Shown: positions 34,567 to 43,088, counted from the stretch's first letter. The stretch is DNA of 64,000 bases from Bradyrhizobium sp. PSBB068 (GCA_016839165.1 CP069300.1:4898001-4962000); one strand, 5' to 3'. Notes: generated by a model from the letters alone, not told the origin. Numbers and translations: made by a program.

Positions 34567-35577
34567 TCACTTTCCACGATTTCCCCGAATTGCGAGCGCC
34601 AACGGAACACCGCGGCGCAGCCAGGGCCAGCCTTTCTGCAAAGCCTGCCCCGCGGAACTCTCCGGATAGGCATCCTCCATCGCCTGAACCGCCACGCCTG
34701 GCAGCACGGCATGTTTGGACAATGTCGCGGGCAGCCGACGTAGAACTGCGCCCGACTTCGCCAGGTTGCGTGCGGCGACGAGCCCTTCTCCGCCGACCAA
34801 GGTCGGTACCATTTCGCCAATCGTTTCCGCGTAACGTCCGGCCGCAGTCTTCGGCTGATACAATTCGCCGACAAGGTTTTCGAGCGAATGCCGCCAGGCG
34901 TCTGCATTCCACGACTCGAAGTAATCGGGTGCATCGTCGGGGAGCGGCGGAAGATCGTTACTCCGTCTCCACAGGTTCGGAACGGCGTTCTTCGGAAAAT
35001 GACCAAAACCGGTAAGCACATCGCCGGGCAAGCCGGCGATACCGATAGCACCGTTGACGGCTCCAATCCCTGCTGACTTCGCGATATCAAGCGGATCCGG
35101 TGCCGGCGCATTCGCTCGAACCGCACTTCTCACGCCGCGAGCCACTCGCGCCGCAGCCACCTCTCGCGCTTGCAGCGCCTGATCGCTCTCAGATTGTGGA
35201 ATCGAAGGTGGAGGTGTCGCCCGTGACGCTGGATCGTCGGGCACCTGCGGTTGAACGTTGTTTGGAAGTCGCGAAAGCTGCCTGAAGCTTGGATCACGCG
35301 GCATACGAAGCGTTCCTTCGCCAGAGCCTGGAATCGACTGGTCCTGGTCCTGCTCCATTTTCAACGCCTGGAGTCTGCGAAGCAGCCCGCCCTGCGCGCT
35401 ACTGAAAATATCGCGGCCGTAGTTGGGCACGGCGTTCGGCGGTTCGCCAGAATCACCCTCCATCTGCAGCAAATTCCGCTGTTGCATCGCACGCCGCAGC
35501 AGGCCGGACAGGCCACCGCCGGTGGCGTAAGTACCGGGGTCGAATTCGTACCCGTCGCGAAAATTGATTGCGCCCAT
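34567..35577 (-). CDS. Effector-like cargo protein with GGGLxGLL N-terminal motif
   Basis: 336 residues from the ATG at 35577 with GGAGGGAG upstream. The N-terminus FDPGTYATGGGLSGLLRRAM matches that of the 13473-14048 protein; SAQGGLLRRLQALKMEQ follows near 58-75. A disordered linker precedes a helical C-terminal part: IAKSAGIGAVNGAIGIAGLP, then FESWNADAWRHSLENLVGEL and RYAETIGEMVPTLVGG. The C-terminus resembles pre-toxin segments of polymorphic toxins, and no catalytic tip follows. It sits directly after the portal N-half, inside the split. Confidence 0.6.
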   Translation of the reverse strand: MGAINFRDGYEFDPGTYATGGGLSGLLRRAMQQRNLLQMEGDSGEPPNAVPNYGRDIFSSAQGGLLRRLQALKMEQDQDQSIPGSGEGTLRMPRDPSFRQLSRLPNNVQPQVPDDPASRATPPPSIPQSESDQALQAREVAAARVARGVRSAVRANAPAPDPLDIAKSAGIGAVNGAIGIAGLPGDVLTGFGHFPKNAVPNLWRRSNDLPPLPDDAPDYFESWNADAWRHSLENLVGELYQPKTAAGRYAETIGEMVPTLVGGEGLVAARNLAKSGAVLRRLPATLSKHAVLPGVAVQAMEDAYPESSAGQALQKGWPWLRRGVPLALAIRGNRGK

Positions 35578-35669
35578 TGCTGCGATCTCCCTCCATCGTG
35601 ATGTTCCTGCCTTCATCGCGCCCCGGCGACGACCCATCCGAGATCAGGCGTCGACAGGGGACGGCAATG

Positions 35670-36242
35670 TCAGCTCGTCGCTTCGGTCTGGGTCTCGCCG
35701 GCAAGATCGTGCGCGGTATGCTCGATGATCTTCATCGCGCCGTTCGACTCCGTCACCGCCTGCGCCAGCAGCGCGAACTGGTCGTCGGTGAGATCATAGT
35801 AGGTCTCGCGGCTCTCTTCCTCGCGCTCCTCCCACCACACTTTGACGACGCCGACCTTCGACAACAGCGCGTCCTTAACGAAAGAATAGAGCGTCATGAA
35901 GCCGGGGTTTTGCTGCATGAAGACGTGATTGACGTAATCGGTCTCCTGCTGCGCGGCGGCCTCGTCCTCGGGGCCGACAGGCTCGAAGCGCACCACCTCG
36001 TCGGAGCCAGCGAAGATGTCCATCAGCGAAGGCATCAGCCCTTCGATGGTGTCGGCGACGTCCGTCGAGACGGCGCGCGAGCGGCCGTCCTGCGCCGGCA
36101 TGTCCTTGCGCATGTCGCCGAGATAGTAGTCCATTGCATCCGCCCGCTCCTCCGCGAGCCGCGCCGCGGACAGCGCCGCGAGCGCGTCGGCCTTTTCGGA
36201 GGCGAGCATTGCCTTGAGGTCGGAAGTCGACATTTTTGCCAT
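35670..36242 (-). CDS. Portal protein, N-terminal quarter (split gene)
   Basis: 190 residues from the ATG at 36242. It contains YYLGDMRKDMPAQDGRSRAV, EGLMPSLMDIFAGSDEVVRF, DYVNHVFMQQNPGFMTLYSF and VGVVKVWWEEREEE, the N-terminal signature of P22-type portals of this phage group. It ends with a short novel tail (DLAGETQTEATS) after MKIIEHTAH, where the portal should continue with the sequence now at 31420. The missing remainder lies 4.2 kb downstream, after two effector cassettes. Confidence 0.87.
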   Translation of the reverse strand: MAKMSTSDLKAMLASEKADALAALSAARLAEERADAMDYYLGDMRKDMPAQDGRSRAVSTDVADTIEGLMPSLMDIFAGSDEVVRFEPVGPEDEAAAQQETDYVNHVFMQQNPGFMTLYSFVKDALLSKVGVVKVWWEEREEESRETYYDLTDDQFALLAQAVTESNGAMKIIEHTAHDLAGETQTEATS

Positions 36243-36570
36243 GATTGAAAACCTGGGTATGGGAATGTGACGTCTGAGATCGCTATTCTGACAGGCAGTT
36301 GCGCCGGTCAGGACGCACGCCAAAGCAGCTTGATTGCCTACTCGTTCGCAGAGGCGCATCCGCAAACAACCAACTCCGACGATTGCCCGGCTCGCATCGG
36401 TGGCCACGATCTTGACGGCCATTTTGTCGCATCAACCACCCCGGAGATAAGCATGACAACTTGGAATAACGTAATGAACTGTCAACCGCGGCATGTTTCG
36501 GGCCGATAATTGCAGAACCCGGAGCTAGCGCGATATATTGCGCAACATCGAACCCGCGGTGCGAGGACCA
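36243..36570. promoter_or_regulatory. Divergent region between portal N-half and periplasmic gene; plus-strand promoter at 36510-36539
   Basis: No gene is supported in this 328-base stretch. On the plus strand TTGCAG (36510-36515), an 18-base spacer and TATATT (36534-36539) lie 31 bases before the ATG at 36571. This gives the periplasmic gene its own promoter, independent of the minus-strand late operon. Confidence 0.45.
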
Positions 36571-37072
36571 ATGCAATCTCGACGTCAATCTCCAAACATC
36601 AAACCATCGACCGGCCGCTCGGCGATACGGTTCACCTTCGGCATCGCGGGTCCTGGTGATTGCGGCTGAGACGGTCTCTGCGCAAGAACCCGCAAAGCCC
36701 GCGATGGACGCTTGGCGTCCGAAGGATGGTGTCTACGCCGTGACTGGACGAGGATTTAACGACCGATGCCTGGAATTTGGTGACACCAGTATCGATTGGA
36801 AAAACAATAGTATCAACGGCGGCGAAGAAGAATGCAAGATCAACCGGACGACGGATACGGCGCCGGGTGAATTGCGGCTTGACCTGACCTGCACTGACAT
36901 CGAGAGGCCGACGCCTCACACCGAAATCATCCAGCTCAAGAAGATCAACGAGACGACGCTCTTTCTTCGTGAGACTCAGAACGGAAAATTTGGGCGCCCG
37001 GGCGCACAGTTTGCATATTGTCCTGCGGCAACTCAGAAAGCGTACGTCAACGCTCGAAAGAAACCTCAGTAA
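36571..37072 (+). pseudogene. Periplasmic protein related to 38260-39171, frameshift in the signal peptide
   Basis: From the ATG at 36571 the frame encodes RSAIRFTFGIAG and then fails at 36648-36650. Removing one G from that GGG restores a perfect signal peptide (FGIAVLVIAAETVSAQ) and the rest of the protein: DAWRPKDGVYAVTGRGFNDR, LFLRETQNGKFGRPGAQFAY. The mature part repeats the unit found twice in the neighbour at 38260. Either a one-base lesion or a GTG start at 36656 without export. Putative periplasmic immunity to the M23 peptidase. Confidence 0.6.
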
Positions 37073-37248
37073 GCGCCGCTTCTCCGGCGAACTGATCAAA
37101 CGACGGCGGGCTGACGGCTGGTCCCGCGATACCTGATCCCTCGGTTGATATTTCCTGCCCAGCCCGGCGCCTCGGGCAGGTCGAAATCAGGACAGTCGAG
37201 CCGGCGGGGCGGCGGCTCGACCCAGCCATGCTCCGGGCCAACATTGAA

Positions 37249-38166
37249 CTACTGTGTTCTCTTCCAGTTAGGTGACCGCAACTTGCCGTTAGCCCATTCA
37301 CCTGGCGCGCCGGCCTCGTTTACAACGCCTCGGATCGACATCGGAAACGGATAATCCGGCGTCGGATCGCCAGAGACGATCCCGGATTGCGAGTAGACGT
37401 TCGGTGATATCGCTTGATAGGGGCCACGTGGTGCGGCTGTCGGCCCCGAAGACGTCCAATCCCCGAAGCGGCTTTCGAACGAGGCGGGCTGGTCGTCGGG
37501 AAGCTCGTTGGGCATTGTGGCTGGTCTTGTCATTTGGTCGGAAAGGATCGCCGCGGTCTGCGGTGACATCCGCACAAGGCGACGAACGTCCCTGTTATCG
37601 TCGGAGCCGGCGCCCGGGGCATCTCGATCCGCGGCGGATCTACCGGCTGCTCCCAGGTAACGCCGGTAGTCGTCGACGTGGGCTGGCGGTGCCGGGTTGG
37701 GGTCAAACGGTGCGTGTTGATCCCAGAAGGCGCTCGGGTCGATCACACGACCCGCGGGGTCTCGAAGTTGGTAGTGGACGTGATTTGCCTTTTTGGGATC
37801 GCTTGATGCGCCCGTATTGCCCATGGTTCCAATAAATTGGCCTGCAGCGACCGGATCGCCAACGGAGACGTACTGTGAATGGCTATGCAGAATTTCGTGA
37901 GAGAAGCCATCTGCATCTCGGATGGCTATCGTTCCATACCGACCTCCGCCTGCCTGCGTAACGACACCCGCCACCGGCGAACGCAATGCCGGATTGATTA
38001 GATTGGGGCCAAATTGCCCCGGGACGTTGTAGTTGAAATCGACGCCTCGGTGCGGGTTCGTTGAGCCCGGTGGTCGCTGCTTTACCTCACCATATCGGCT
38101 AGTGACATGAGGGTCGATCCCAACCAGTGGAGGCAATGTTCTTCGCATCGTATCTTGCCATGACAT
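37249..38166 (-). CDS. M23-family peptidoglycan endopeptidase effector
   Basis: 305 residues from the ATG at 38166, with GGAG six bases upstream; an ATG at 38178 is in frame. The N-terminal 140 residues are an M23 domain: NPHRGVDF (His39, Asp43), HSHSQYVSVGDPVAAGQFIG and NHVHYQL (His129, His131), the zinc ligands and catalytic His. No signal peptide. The C-terminal half is proline-rich and ends SIRGVVNEAGAPGEWANGKL, loosely like the C-terminal tag of the 40567 and 43303 proteins. It may be a virion lysin for entry, or a toxin; the flanking periplasmic proteins favour a toxin with immunity. Confidence 0.75.
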   Translation of the reverse strand: MSWQDTMRRTLPPLVGIDPHVTSRYGEVKQRPPGSTNPHRGVDFNYNVPGQFGPNLINPALRSPVAGVVTQAGGGRYGTIAIRDADGFSHEILHSHSQYVSVGDPVAAGQFIGTMGNTGASSDPKKANHVHYQLRDPAGRVIDPSAFWDQHAPFDPNPAPPAHVDDYRRYLGAAGRSAADRDAPGAGSDDNRDVRRLVRMSPQTAAILSDQMTRPATMPNELPDDQPASFESRFGDWTSSGPTAAPRGPYQAISPNVYSQSGIVSGDPTPDYPFPMSIRGVVNEAGAPGEWANGKLRSPNWKRTQ

Positions 38167-38259
38167 ATCGAACTCCATAATCGGTTATTCTATTGATCAA
38201 CCTTGAATTGATCAGGTATCTTCGGTCCGACAACTCTTCGATTTGACGGAGCAGGCACC

Positions 38260-39171
38260 GTGCGTGAGAGACTCGGACCAGATGCAAGATCGACGTCGGG
38301 TTCGCGCATGACATACGCCGCCTTGGCGCTCGCCTGCGTTGCCGGCCAAATCACCGATGTCTCGGCGCAGAACACGACCAAATTGACCGTCGAGAAGTGG
38401 CGTCCAGCCGATGGCCTTTACGCCAGTCCCGGCAAGGATTTCGAGGCGCAATGTTTGGAGTACGGTGACTTCATTATCGAGCTTTCGCGAAACTCAGTCG
38501 GCGGAAACGAATGGGGCTGCAGGGTCAGAACGGTTTCCGACATGGCCGATGGTACCGTCAAACTTGACATGAGCTGCGACGATTACAACCTCGCGGAAAC
38601 TCTCGGCTCGCGGGGCCGCAACGCTGAGGACAGGAAATTCCGGGAGACCATGCTGGTCAGACAGGTTGACGGGAAGGCGATCTCGGTCCGGAAAACACTT
38701 AATGGAAAATTCAAAGGACCGGCATGGAGGGCCGACTATTGCCCCCCGGGGGCTCAGCGCCTGTATGCCGACAACAAAGCACAAGACGAAAGGAAGGCCG
38801 CCGAGCAAAGCGCGATGCAACATCCTTGGCGACCGAAGCCTGGCGTCTATGCGACCCCTGGCACTGATTTCAGCGAGCGCTGTCTGCAGTCAGGAACCAC
38901 CACCATCGATCTCGATCAGCGATCAATTGCGAGCGGCACCGACAAGTGCGGCGTGACCTCCATCCGAGACAATCCGGACAACATCCAGGTTTTCGTCGCC
39001 TGCAACACGCCACCAAGTTCAGAAACCGTGATCTTGAAACGGATCGATGACAAAGCCCTGCTCCTGCGGAAAAGCTCGAACAGGGAATTCAAGGACGATG
39101 GCAGTCCACTTGCATACTGCCCGGAAGCGGTGCAGCGAATCTACGACGCCACTTCAAAGCAAAGGAAGTAA
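38260..39171 (+). CDS. Two-repeat periplasmic protein beside the M23 effector, putative immunity
   Basis: 303 residues from a GTG at 38260; an ATG at 38308 gives a shorter signal peptide (MTYAALALACVAGQITDVSA). The mature part holds two copies of one unit of about 120 residues: WRPADGLYASPGKDFEAQCL ... WRADYCPPGAQRLY and WRPKPGVYATPGTDFSERCL ... LAYCPEAVQRIY. Paired Cys in each unit suggest disulfides. The gene at 36571 is a third copy. All lie on the strand opposite to the M23 gene, as for genes expressed in the lysogen. No named family. Confidence 0.62.
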   Translation: MRERLGPDARSTSGSRMTYAALALACVAGQITDVSAQNTTKLTVEKWRPADGLYASPGKDFEAQCLEYGDFIIELSRNSVGGNEWGCRVRTVSDMADGTVKLDMSCDDYNLAETLGSRGRNAEDRKFRETMLVRQVDGKAISVRKTLNGKFKGPAWRADYCPPGAQRLYADNKAQDERKAAEQSAMQHPWRPKPGVYATPGTDFSERCLQSGTTTIDLDQRSIASGTDKCGVTSIRDNPDNIQVFVACNTPPSSETVILKRIDDKALLLRKSSNREFKDDGSPLAYCPEAVQRIYDATSKQRK

Positions 39172-39212
39172 CTGATCTCCGGATCCGGTCTGATGGCGCC
39201 TCGTACCACGAC

Positions 39213-40499
39213 TTACACCCACCCCTGCTCCCGGTACTTGATCACTCGATTGAAACTCCCTGCCCTCCCCGGCGCTTCGTAGCAGATCGCCATCAGGCCG
39301 AGCGCGTCGGCGGCGTGGCTCGACCAGTCGTGCTCGGGGCCGAGGCCGACATTGCGCAGTTCGTCCTTGCGCTCGTGATAGAAGCCGATTGCGTCGCGCC
39401 CCGCTTCGGTCGTGTCCTCGTTCCACCAGATCTGCGGTCCGAGTCTGCGCAGCGCCTCGATCCGCATCATCACGGCGCCGCGGCCCTGGTTCTTCACCGG
39501 CGGCTCGACGGCAAAGCCGGCGTCGCGGAGATGGTCCTCGTAGCGTTTTCCCGTGACGTTGTTGGTTGCCATGCCGTCGTGCGGCAGATAGAGGATCGCG
39601 TTTTGATAGCCACGCGAGCGCAGCCAGTTGACGTGATACGCCAGTACCTGGCCGGCCGACTCGTAGTAATCGAGCACCTTGATCTCGCTGCCGGCCCATT
39701 GGACGATCCAGATCGTGAATGCGTCGGCCGTCGCACCAGCACCGCCGATGTCGATGAAGGCCCGTAGCGGCAGTAGCGGGTCTGCGGCGACCTTGCCGAT
39801 CCGTCCGTCCTTGCGCGCCTGGCCGAGCAACTCCGCGAAGTAAGCGCCTTCGAATGCTTGCACGTATCCGCCTTCCCAGATGTGATCGTAACGGCCGGGG
39901 TAGAGCGAAAGGTCGGTGCGTCGCTCCTCGTCGAGCACGGGTGGAAACCACGGATTGTCGCGCCAGCTCGCGTTGATGACAATCGATCCCGGCGGCTTGC
40001 GGCCGCGCAAGAAATCATCGATCGCATCCGACTTGCGTCGTGGATTCCAGCTCGCCCATAGCTCCGAACCCGGCGCGCGGATTGTCGGCCGCAGCAGAGC
40101 CAGACTATGCGCGCTGAGGGACTGCGCCTCGTCAACCCACGCGACCTTGAACCCCTCGAGGCTTTTGATCGAGTCGGCCGTATGATCCTTCATGCCCCGG
40201 AAGATGATCACGCCATCGCCGGGCGCGGCGATCTTGTCGGAATAGAGCTTGAAGCCCGCACCGATGCCGAGAGACGCAATCTTGCCCTCGATCAATCGCT
40301 TGGAAGATTGCGCGAGCGTCCGCTGCGCCTCGCGAATGCAGACCGCGAGCGTGCCGCGTTCGGCCTGGCACATCTCGACCAGAAGCTCGCCAAAGAAGTG
40401 AGATTTGCCGGAGCCCCTGCCGCCAAATGCCCCCTTGTAGCGCGCGGGCTGCAACAACGGCTCGAACACTTTTGCGGTTGGAATTCTCAGGATCGACAA
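39213..40499 (-). CDS. terL: Large terminase subunit
   Basis: 428 residues from a TTG at 40499, chosen because family members start at this point and because the upstream frame overlaps the 40567-41343 effector. Walker A is GGRGSGKS (residues 26-33), Walker B VAWVDEA near 120, coupling motif WASWNPRRKSDAID, and the nuclease acidic residue is in FIDIGGAGATADAF near 245, with HAADALGL near the end. It packages DNA into the procapsid. A duplicate of its 5' end lies at 43187-43225. Confidence 0.9.
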   Translation of the reverse strand: MSILRIPTAKVFEPLLQPARYKGAFGGRGSGKSHFFGELLVEMCQAERGTLAVCIREAQRTLAQSSKRLIEGKIASLGIGAGFKLYSDKIAAPGDGVIIFRGMKDHTADSIKSLEGFKVAWVDEAQSLSAHSLALLRPTIRAPGSELWASWNPRRKSDAIDDFLRGRKPPGSIVINASWRDNPWFPPVLDEERRTDLSLYPGRYDHIWEGGYVQAFEGAYFAELLGQARKDGRIGKVAADPLLPLRAFIDIGGAGATADAFTIWIVQWAGSEIKVLDYYESAGQVLAYHVNWLRSRGYQNAILYLPHDGMATNNVTGKRYEDHLRDAGFAVEPPVKNQGRGAVMMRIEALRRLGPQIWWNEDTTEAGRDAIGFYHERKDELRNVGLGPEHDWSSHAADALGLMAICYEAPGRAGSFNRVIKYREQGWV

Positions 40500-40860
40500 G
40501 GCTGCTCTCGATAGGCAAACGGGTCTGCGCCGGGCGGTGTCCTCGACGATCGTCGGCCGTGAACCGTCACTGACGAGGACGCGGCCGGATCCGGCCGGCA
40601 AGCCAATCGTCGAAATTCGTCTCCGGAACCTCGGACTCTTCAGGAAAGCCAAAGACCGACGGAGGCAGAAATCGCATGGGCTGTCCGCTGAAAGGGCTCA
40701 GCGGCCTCATCGCGTCCGAAGGCGTACCCGCCGGCGGAGCGGACGCTGGAAAGCGCTCTTCGAACGAAGCGAGCGGGCCGGGGCGAGGCATCGAGCCTCG
40801 CGGAGCGAACGGCACAGCCGGCGCTCCAGCCTCGAACGCATTTTGCTCCTCGCCTGAGAC
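40447..40860 (-). repeat. Direct repeat A, copy 1: effector 3' tag plus terL 5' end
   Basis: This block holds the C-terminal tag of the effector at 40567-41343 and the first codons of terL. It is closely similar to 43187-43610 in the same order and orientation. For example, GGCTCG, CACTTTTGCGGT and GGAATT recur with the same spacing in the terL part, and the tag part is nearly colinear. Boundaries are estimated by eye. Confidence 0.75.
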
Positions 40861-41343
40861 CGGGACACGAACGAGACGACGAGGAGGCGGTCCATCGCTC
40901 CTCGAAGCCTGCCAAGGACTGTCAGGTGGTGCGACGAATGATTGCGTCTCGTAGAGCGGTTGCGACGACGACGCTGATCCAGGCGAAAATTGCCGGCCGG
41001 TACCGAAACGACCGAATGCGCCGGCATTCGTTGGCTCCGGATTGAGATAGTTGTAGCGCGGATCCCGCGCTGTCCCGACGCGTGGTAACAAACTAGACGG
41101 CGGGAAGGCGGGATGATGGCTGGAGTTCAGTGGATCGTTGCCATAGAGCCCCTCCCAATATGACGGATCGGAGTCATAGAGAGCCCGCGCCTGAGAATAA
41201 TCGTGAAGATTGAACTCCCGCTTGATTCGATCGACATACGGTTCATCGCGGTTGGTACTCACCTTCATGATTTCATTGGCAATGGCTTGAGCCGCCAACC
41301 ATGTCGACGCTCCTCTGCCCATCTTGGCAGGCAATTTGGACAT
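40567..41343 (-). CDS. Effector-like protein with C-terminal tag, just upstream of terL
   Basis: 258 residues with a GGAGATCG ribosome site. The N-terminal 75 residues are charged and helical (TWLAAQAIANEIMKV, YVDRIKREFNLHDYSQARAL, YDSDPSYWEGLYG), with no family recognised. The C-terminal 100 residues form the tag: RRLVRVPVSGEEQNAFEAGA, SPFSGQPMRFLPPSVFGF and VPETNFDDWLAGRIRPRP. The same tag closes the 43303-44532 protein. It stops 68 bases before the terL start. Two related membrane proteins lie upstream. Confidence 0.62.
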   Translation of the reverse strand: MSKLPAKMGRGASTWLAAQAIANEIMKVSTNRDEPYVDRIKREFNLHDYSQARALYDSDPSYWEGLYGNDPLNSSHHPAFPPSSLLPRVGTARDPRYNYLNPEPTNAGAFGRFGTGRQFSPGSASSSQPLYETQSFVAPPDSPWQASRSDGPPPRRLVRVPVSGEEQNAFEAGAPAVPFAPRGSMPRPGPLASFEERFPASAPPAGTPSDAMRPLSPFSGQPMRFLPPSVFGFPEESEVPETNFDDWLAGRIRPRPRQ

Positions 41344-41559
41344 ATTCGATCTCCATAGAAATCTGAAGTATCAGCGTGAAGCCAATCGAACTGGCTCGCG
41401 CATGCGCGATCTGCTGAGTACGCTCTATTGGAAGTTGGCCACTCGTTCGAAAATCGTCGGAGCCTCGAGTTACGCAGTCAGGACGGAGGCTGCGAACCTA
41501 CGTGCGGCGGCTTCTGCGGACGACGGCCCACGCGATCCATTCGCCAAAATGCGCACTGA

Positions 41560-41811
41560 TCAATGGGAAAAATACAGAGCTACCGCAAGGCCGGCGCAGC
41601 AGATCAACAAGCCGACCAAAGCAGCGAGCGTGGCCTTGATTTCCAGGCAACCGACTTCATTGCGCCTCCAGCCGAACCAATTGAATCCATCAGATTCGAA
41701 TGGAGCAGCCCGGACTTTGCCGAACGAGACAAGAGGCAAGACTAGCCGAGCGACGGCATAGCCGGCCCCAAGCCAAATCAGATCGAAGATCGCAACTATT
41801 ACCAGAGCCAT
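41560..41811 (-). CDS. Small membrane protein, putative immunity, paralogue of the next pseudogene
   Basis: 83 residues from the ATG at 41811. Two membrane segments: MALVIVAIFDLIWLGAGYAV and LAALVGLLICCAGLAVALYF, joined by a loop with FNWFGWRRNEVGC. The pattern YAVARLVLPLVSFG matches YTAARLILPAVSLG in the adjacent gene. It precedes the 40567 effector by 217 bases, following the membrane-protein/effector order seen elsewhere. Confidence 0.55.
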   Translation of the reverse strand: MALVIVAIFDLIWLGAGYAVARLVLPLVSFGKVRAAPFESDGFNWFGWRRNEVGCLEIKATLAALVGLLICCAGLAVALYFSH

Positions 41812-41833
41812 CGCTACATCACCCAACGAACCA

Positions 41834-42084
41834 TTATACCGCAGCCAGATAAAGCGCGCGAATCAGAAGCCCTGTTCCGCTCGCGATGCCTGCCCCAAGC
41901 ATCAACCGTCCAGGGCCGTCACGCCGGCCGCCAAGCCAACCGAACTCTTCTTCGTCACGGCTGTACGCCGCGACTGTATATGTCCCAAGGAGACGGCGGG
42001 CAAAATGAGCCGAGCTGCGGTGTATCCGATCACATCCACAACAAAGGAGAGGAACAGCCCAACAAGATTCTCAATGACCCACAT
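41834..42084 (-). pseudogene. Frameshifted paralogue of the 41560-41811 membrane protein
   Basis: From the ATG at 42084 the frame gives VGLFLSFVVDVIGYTAARLI and PAVSLG, then goes out of frame. One base restored at about 41990 gives LGTYTVAAYSRDEEEFGWLG, GRRDGPGRLMLGAGIASGTG and LLIRALYLAAV to the TAA at 41834-41836, matching the loop and second membrane segment of the neighbour. A single-base deletion therefore inactivates this copy. Confidence 0.65.
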
Positions 42085-42278
42085 TGGCCCGCGCCGTGGC
42101 GGCTACTCCGCCTGAACACGTCGTGATTGATAGCATGCTGTCGAGCACGCAGGTAGAGCGGCTCCGTTGGAACCCGGCGAGCGTCGGCGAAGTCGTCCGA
42201 CCTCTCACAGATGTGATTGAACGTGCCGGGGTGAGCTTCGACAAAGCGACACGGCCCAGTCGCGACGCCCGGCGGCGC

Positions 42279-42533
42279 TCAAGTCTCTTCCCCTTCAACC
42301 ACCTCAGGCTCGACGATGATCCGTTCAATGCGGTGCACAAGCTCGAGCGCGCCGTCGCCGTTCTCGATCGCCTGCGGCGCTTTGCCCCAGCCGCGATCGA
42401 GGATGGCATTGGCGGCGGAGACCCGGGCAGCCGGGGTTGCGCTGGTCGATCGCATCACACCGACCAACACGTTGATCGCGCTTCTCGTATGGCTCCTCGC
42501 AAGCGAGCGGATCTGTGTAATCGTCTTCGCCAC
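42279..42533 (-). CDS. Small-terminase-like conserved phage protein
   Basis: 84 residues from a GTG at 42533, with AGGAGAAG upstream (VAKTITQIRSLARSHTRSAI). It contains GVMRSTSATPAARVSAANAI, then LDRGWGKAPQAIENGDGA and a C-terminal RIERIIVEPE. This small helical protein recurs beside terL in rhizobial prophages and may be the small terminase or a DNA-binding accessory. A second, rearranged copy lies at 45197-45535. Confidence 0.6.
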   Translation of the reverse strand: MAKTITQIRSLARSHTRSAINVLVGVMRSTSATPAARVSAANAILDRGWGKAPQAIENGDGALELVHRIERIIVEPEVVEGEET

Positions 42534-42534
42534 C

Positions 42535-42696
42535 CTACTTCTCCTGCCAATCGGACGGGAGATATTCACTCGGAGCCGTGTCCGCGTGATCCGTATCGGG
42601 ATCGGGCGACGCCGAACGAAATGCGATTGTGGGAAAGTCCGTCTGGACGCGATCCTGGCGCGGTCGCGGGATGAACTGGATGATCTCGGCGCTCAT
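42535..42696 (-). CDS. Very small conserved phage protein upstream of the terS-like gene
   Basis: 53 residues from the ATG at 42696 (MSAEIIQFIPRPRQDRVQTD), then FPTIAFRSASPDPDTDHAD and a C-terminal EYLPSDWQEK. Its stop is adjacent to the ribosome site of the terS-like gene. Its acidic, Pro-rich composition and short length recur in rhizobial phage regions. Function unknown. Confidence 0.5.
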   Translation of the reverse strand: MSAEIIQFIPRPRQDRVQTDFPTIAFRSASPDPDTDHADTAPSEYLPSDWQEK

Positions 42697-43054
42697 GCCG
42701 CCTCCAGCAATGCAATGGCGATCAGACTCACGACCGCAAGCGATATCAGATAAGCAGTCATGCAAACCTCATTGATCGGCCGCCAGCGCGCGATGCGGCC
42801 ACGGAAAGAAATGTGCGGCAGATCGCGCAGCGGGCGGCGATCTTTGGGGCGCGAACCTTATCCCTGACGAGTGGGGCCGCGGGCGGCGCCGGCTTTCGCC
42901 GCGCCGCAGGACCGGCGCGTTCGCGCGCGCCGGCCAATCTCGTGCTTGTCGCAATGGGTTCGGACGACGGCGCGCTGTCGACGCTCAGGCGACGGGCTGG
43001 GAGGATGTGGCGTCGTGACGTTGCGGCCGCCGTCCGATGGGTGACACGGCAAAC

Positions 43055-43088
43055 AAAAAGCCCGCCGCGGATGGCTCCGCGCGGGCTC
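43055..43088 (-). terminator. Rho-independent terminator after promoter-like module, copy 2
   Basis: On the minus strand AGCCCGCGCGGAG-CCAT-CCGCGGCGGGCT is followed by TTTTG. The hairpin lies about 20 bases downstream of the -10 element at 43108-43113. A transcript from that promoter would end here unless antiterminated. Confidence 0.72.

Noticed and set aside
31480..35669. Intein or group I intron as the reason for the split portal
   Set aside because: No Cys/Ser-led splice junction, His-Asn end, homing endonuclease or self-splicing structure was seen. The insert holds several independent genes with their own starts and stops.
40500..40652. Upstream extension of the terL frame to an ATG at 40652
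   Set aside because: It overlaps the conserved tag of the effector at 40567-41343 in another frame, and the duplicated stub shows homology only from the TTG region.
41324..41761. Plus-strand ORF of 145 residues across the membrane-protein gene
   Set aside because: Low-complexity product with no domain; overlaps the start of the effector and the minus-strand membrane protein, which has a sensible topology.
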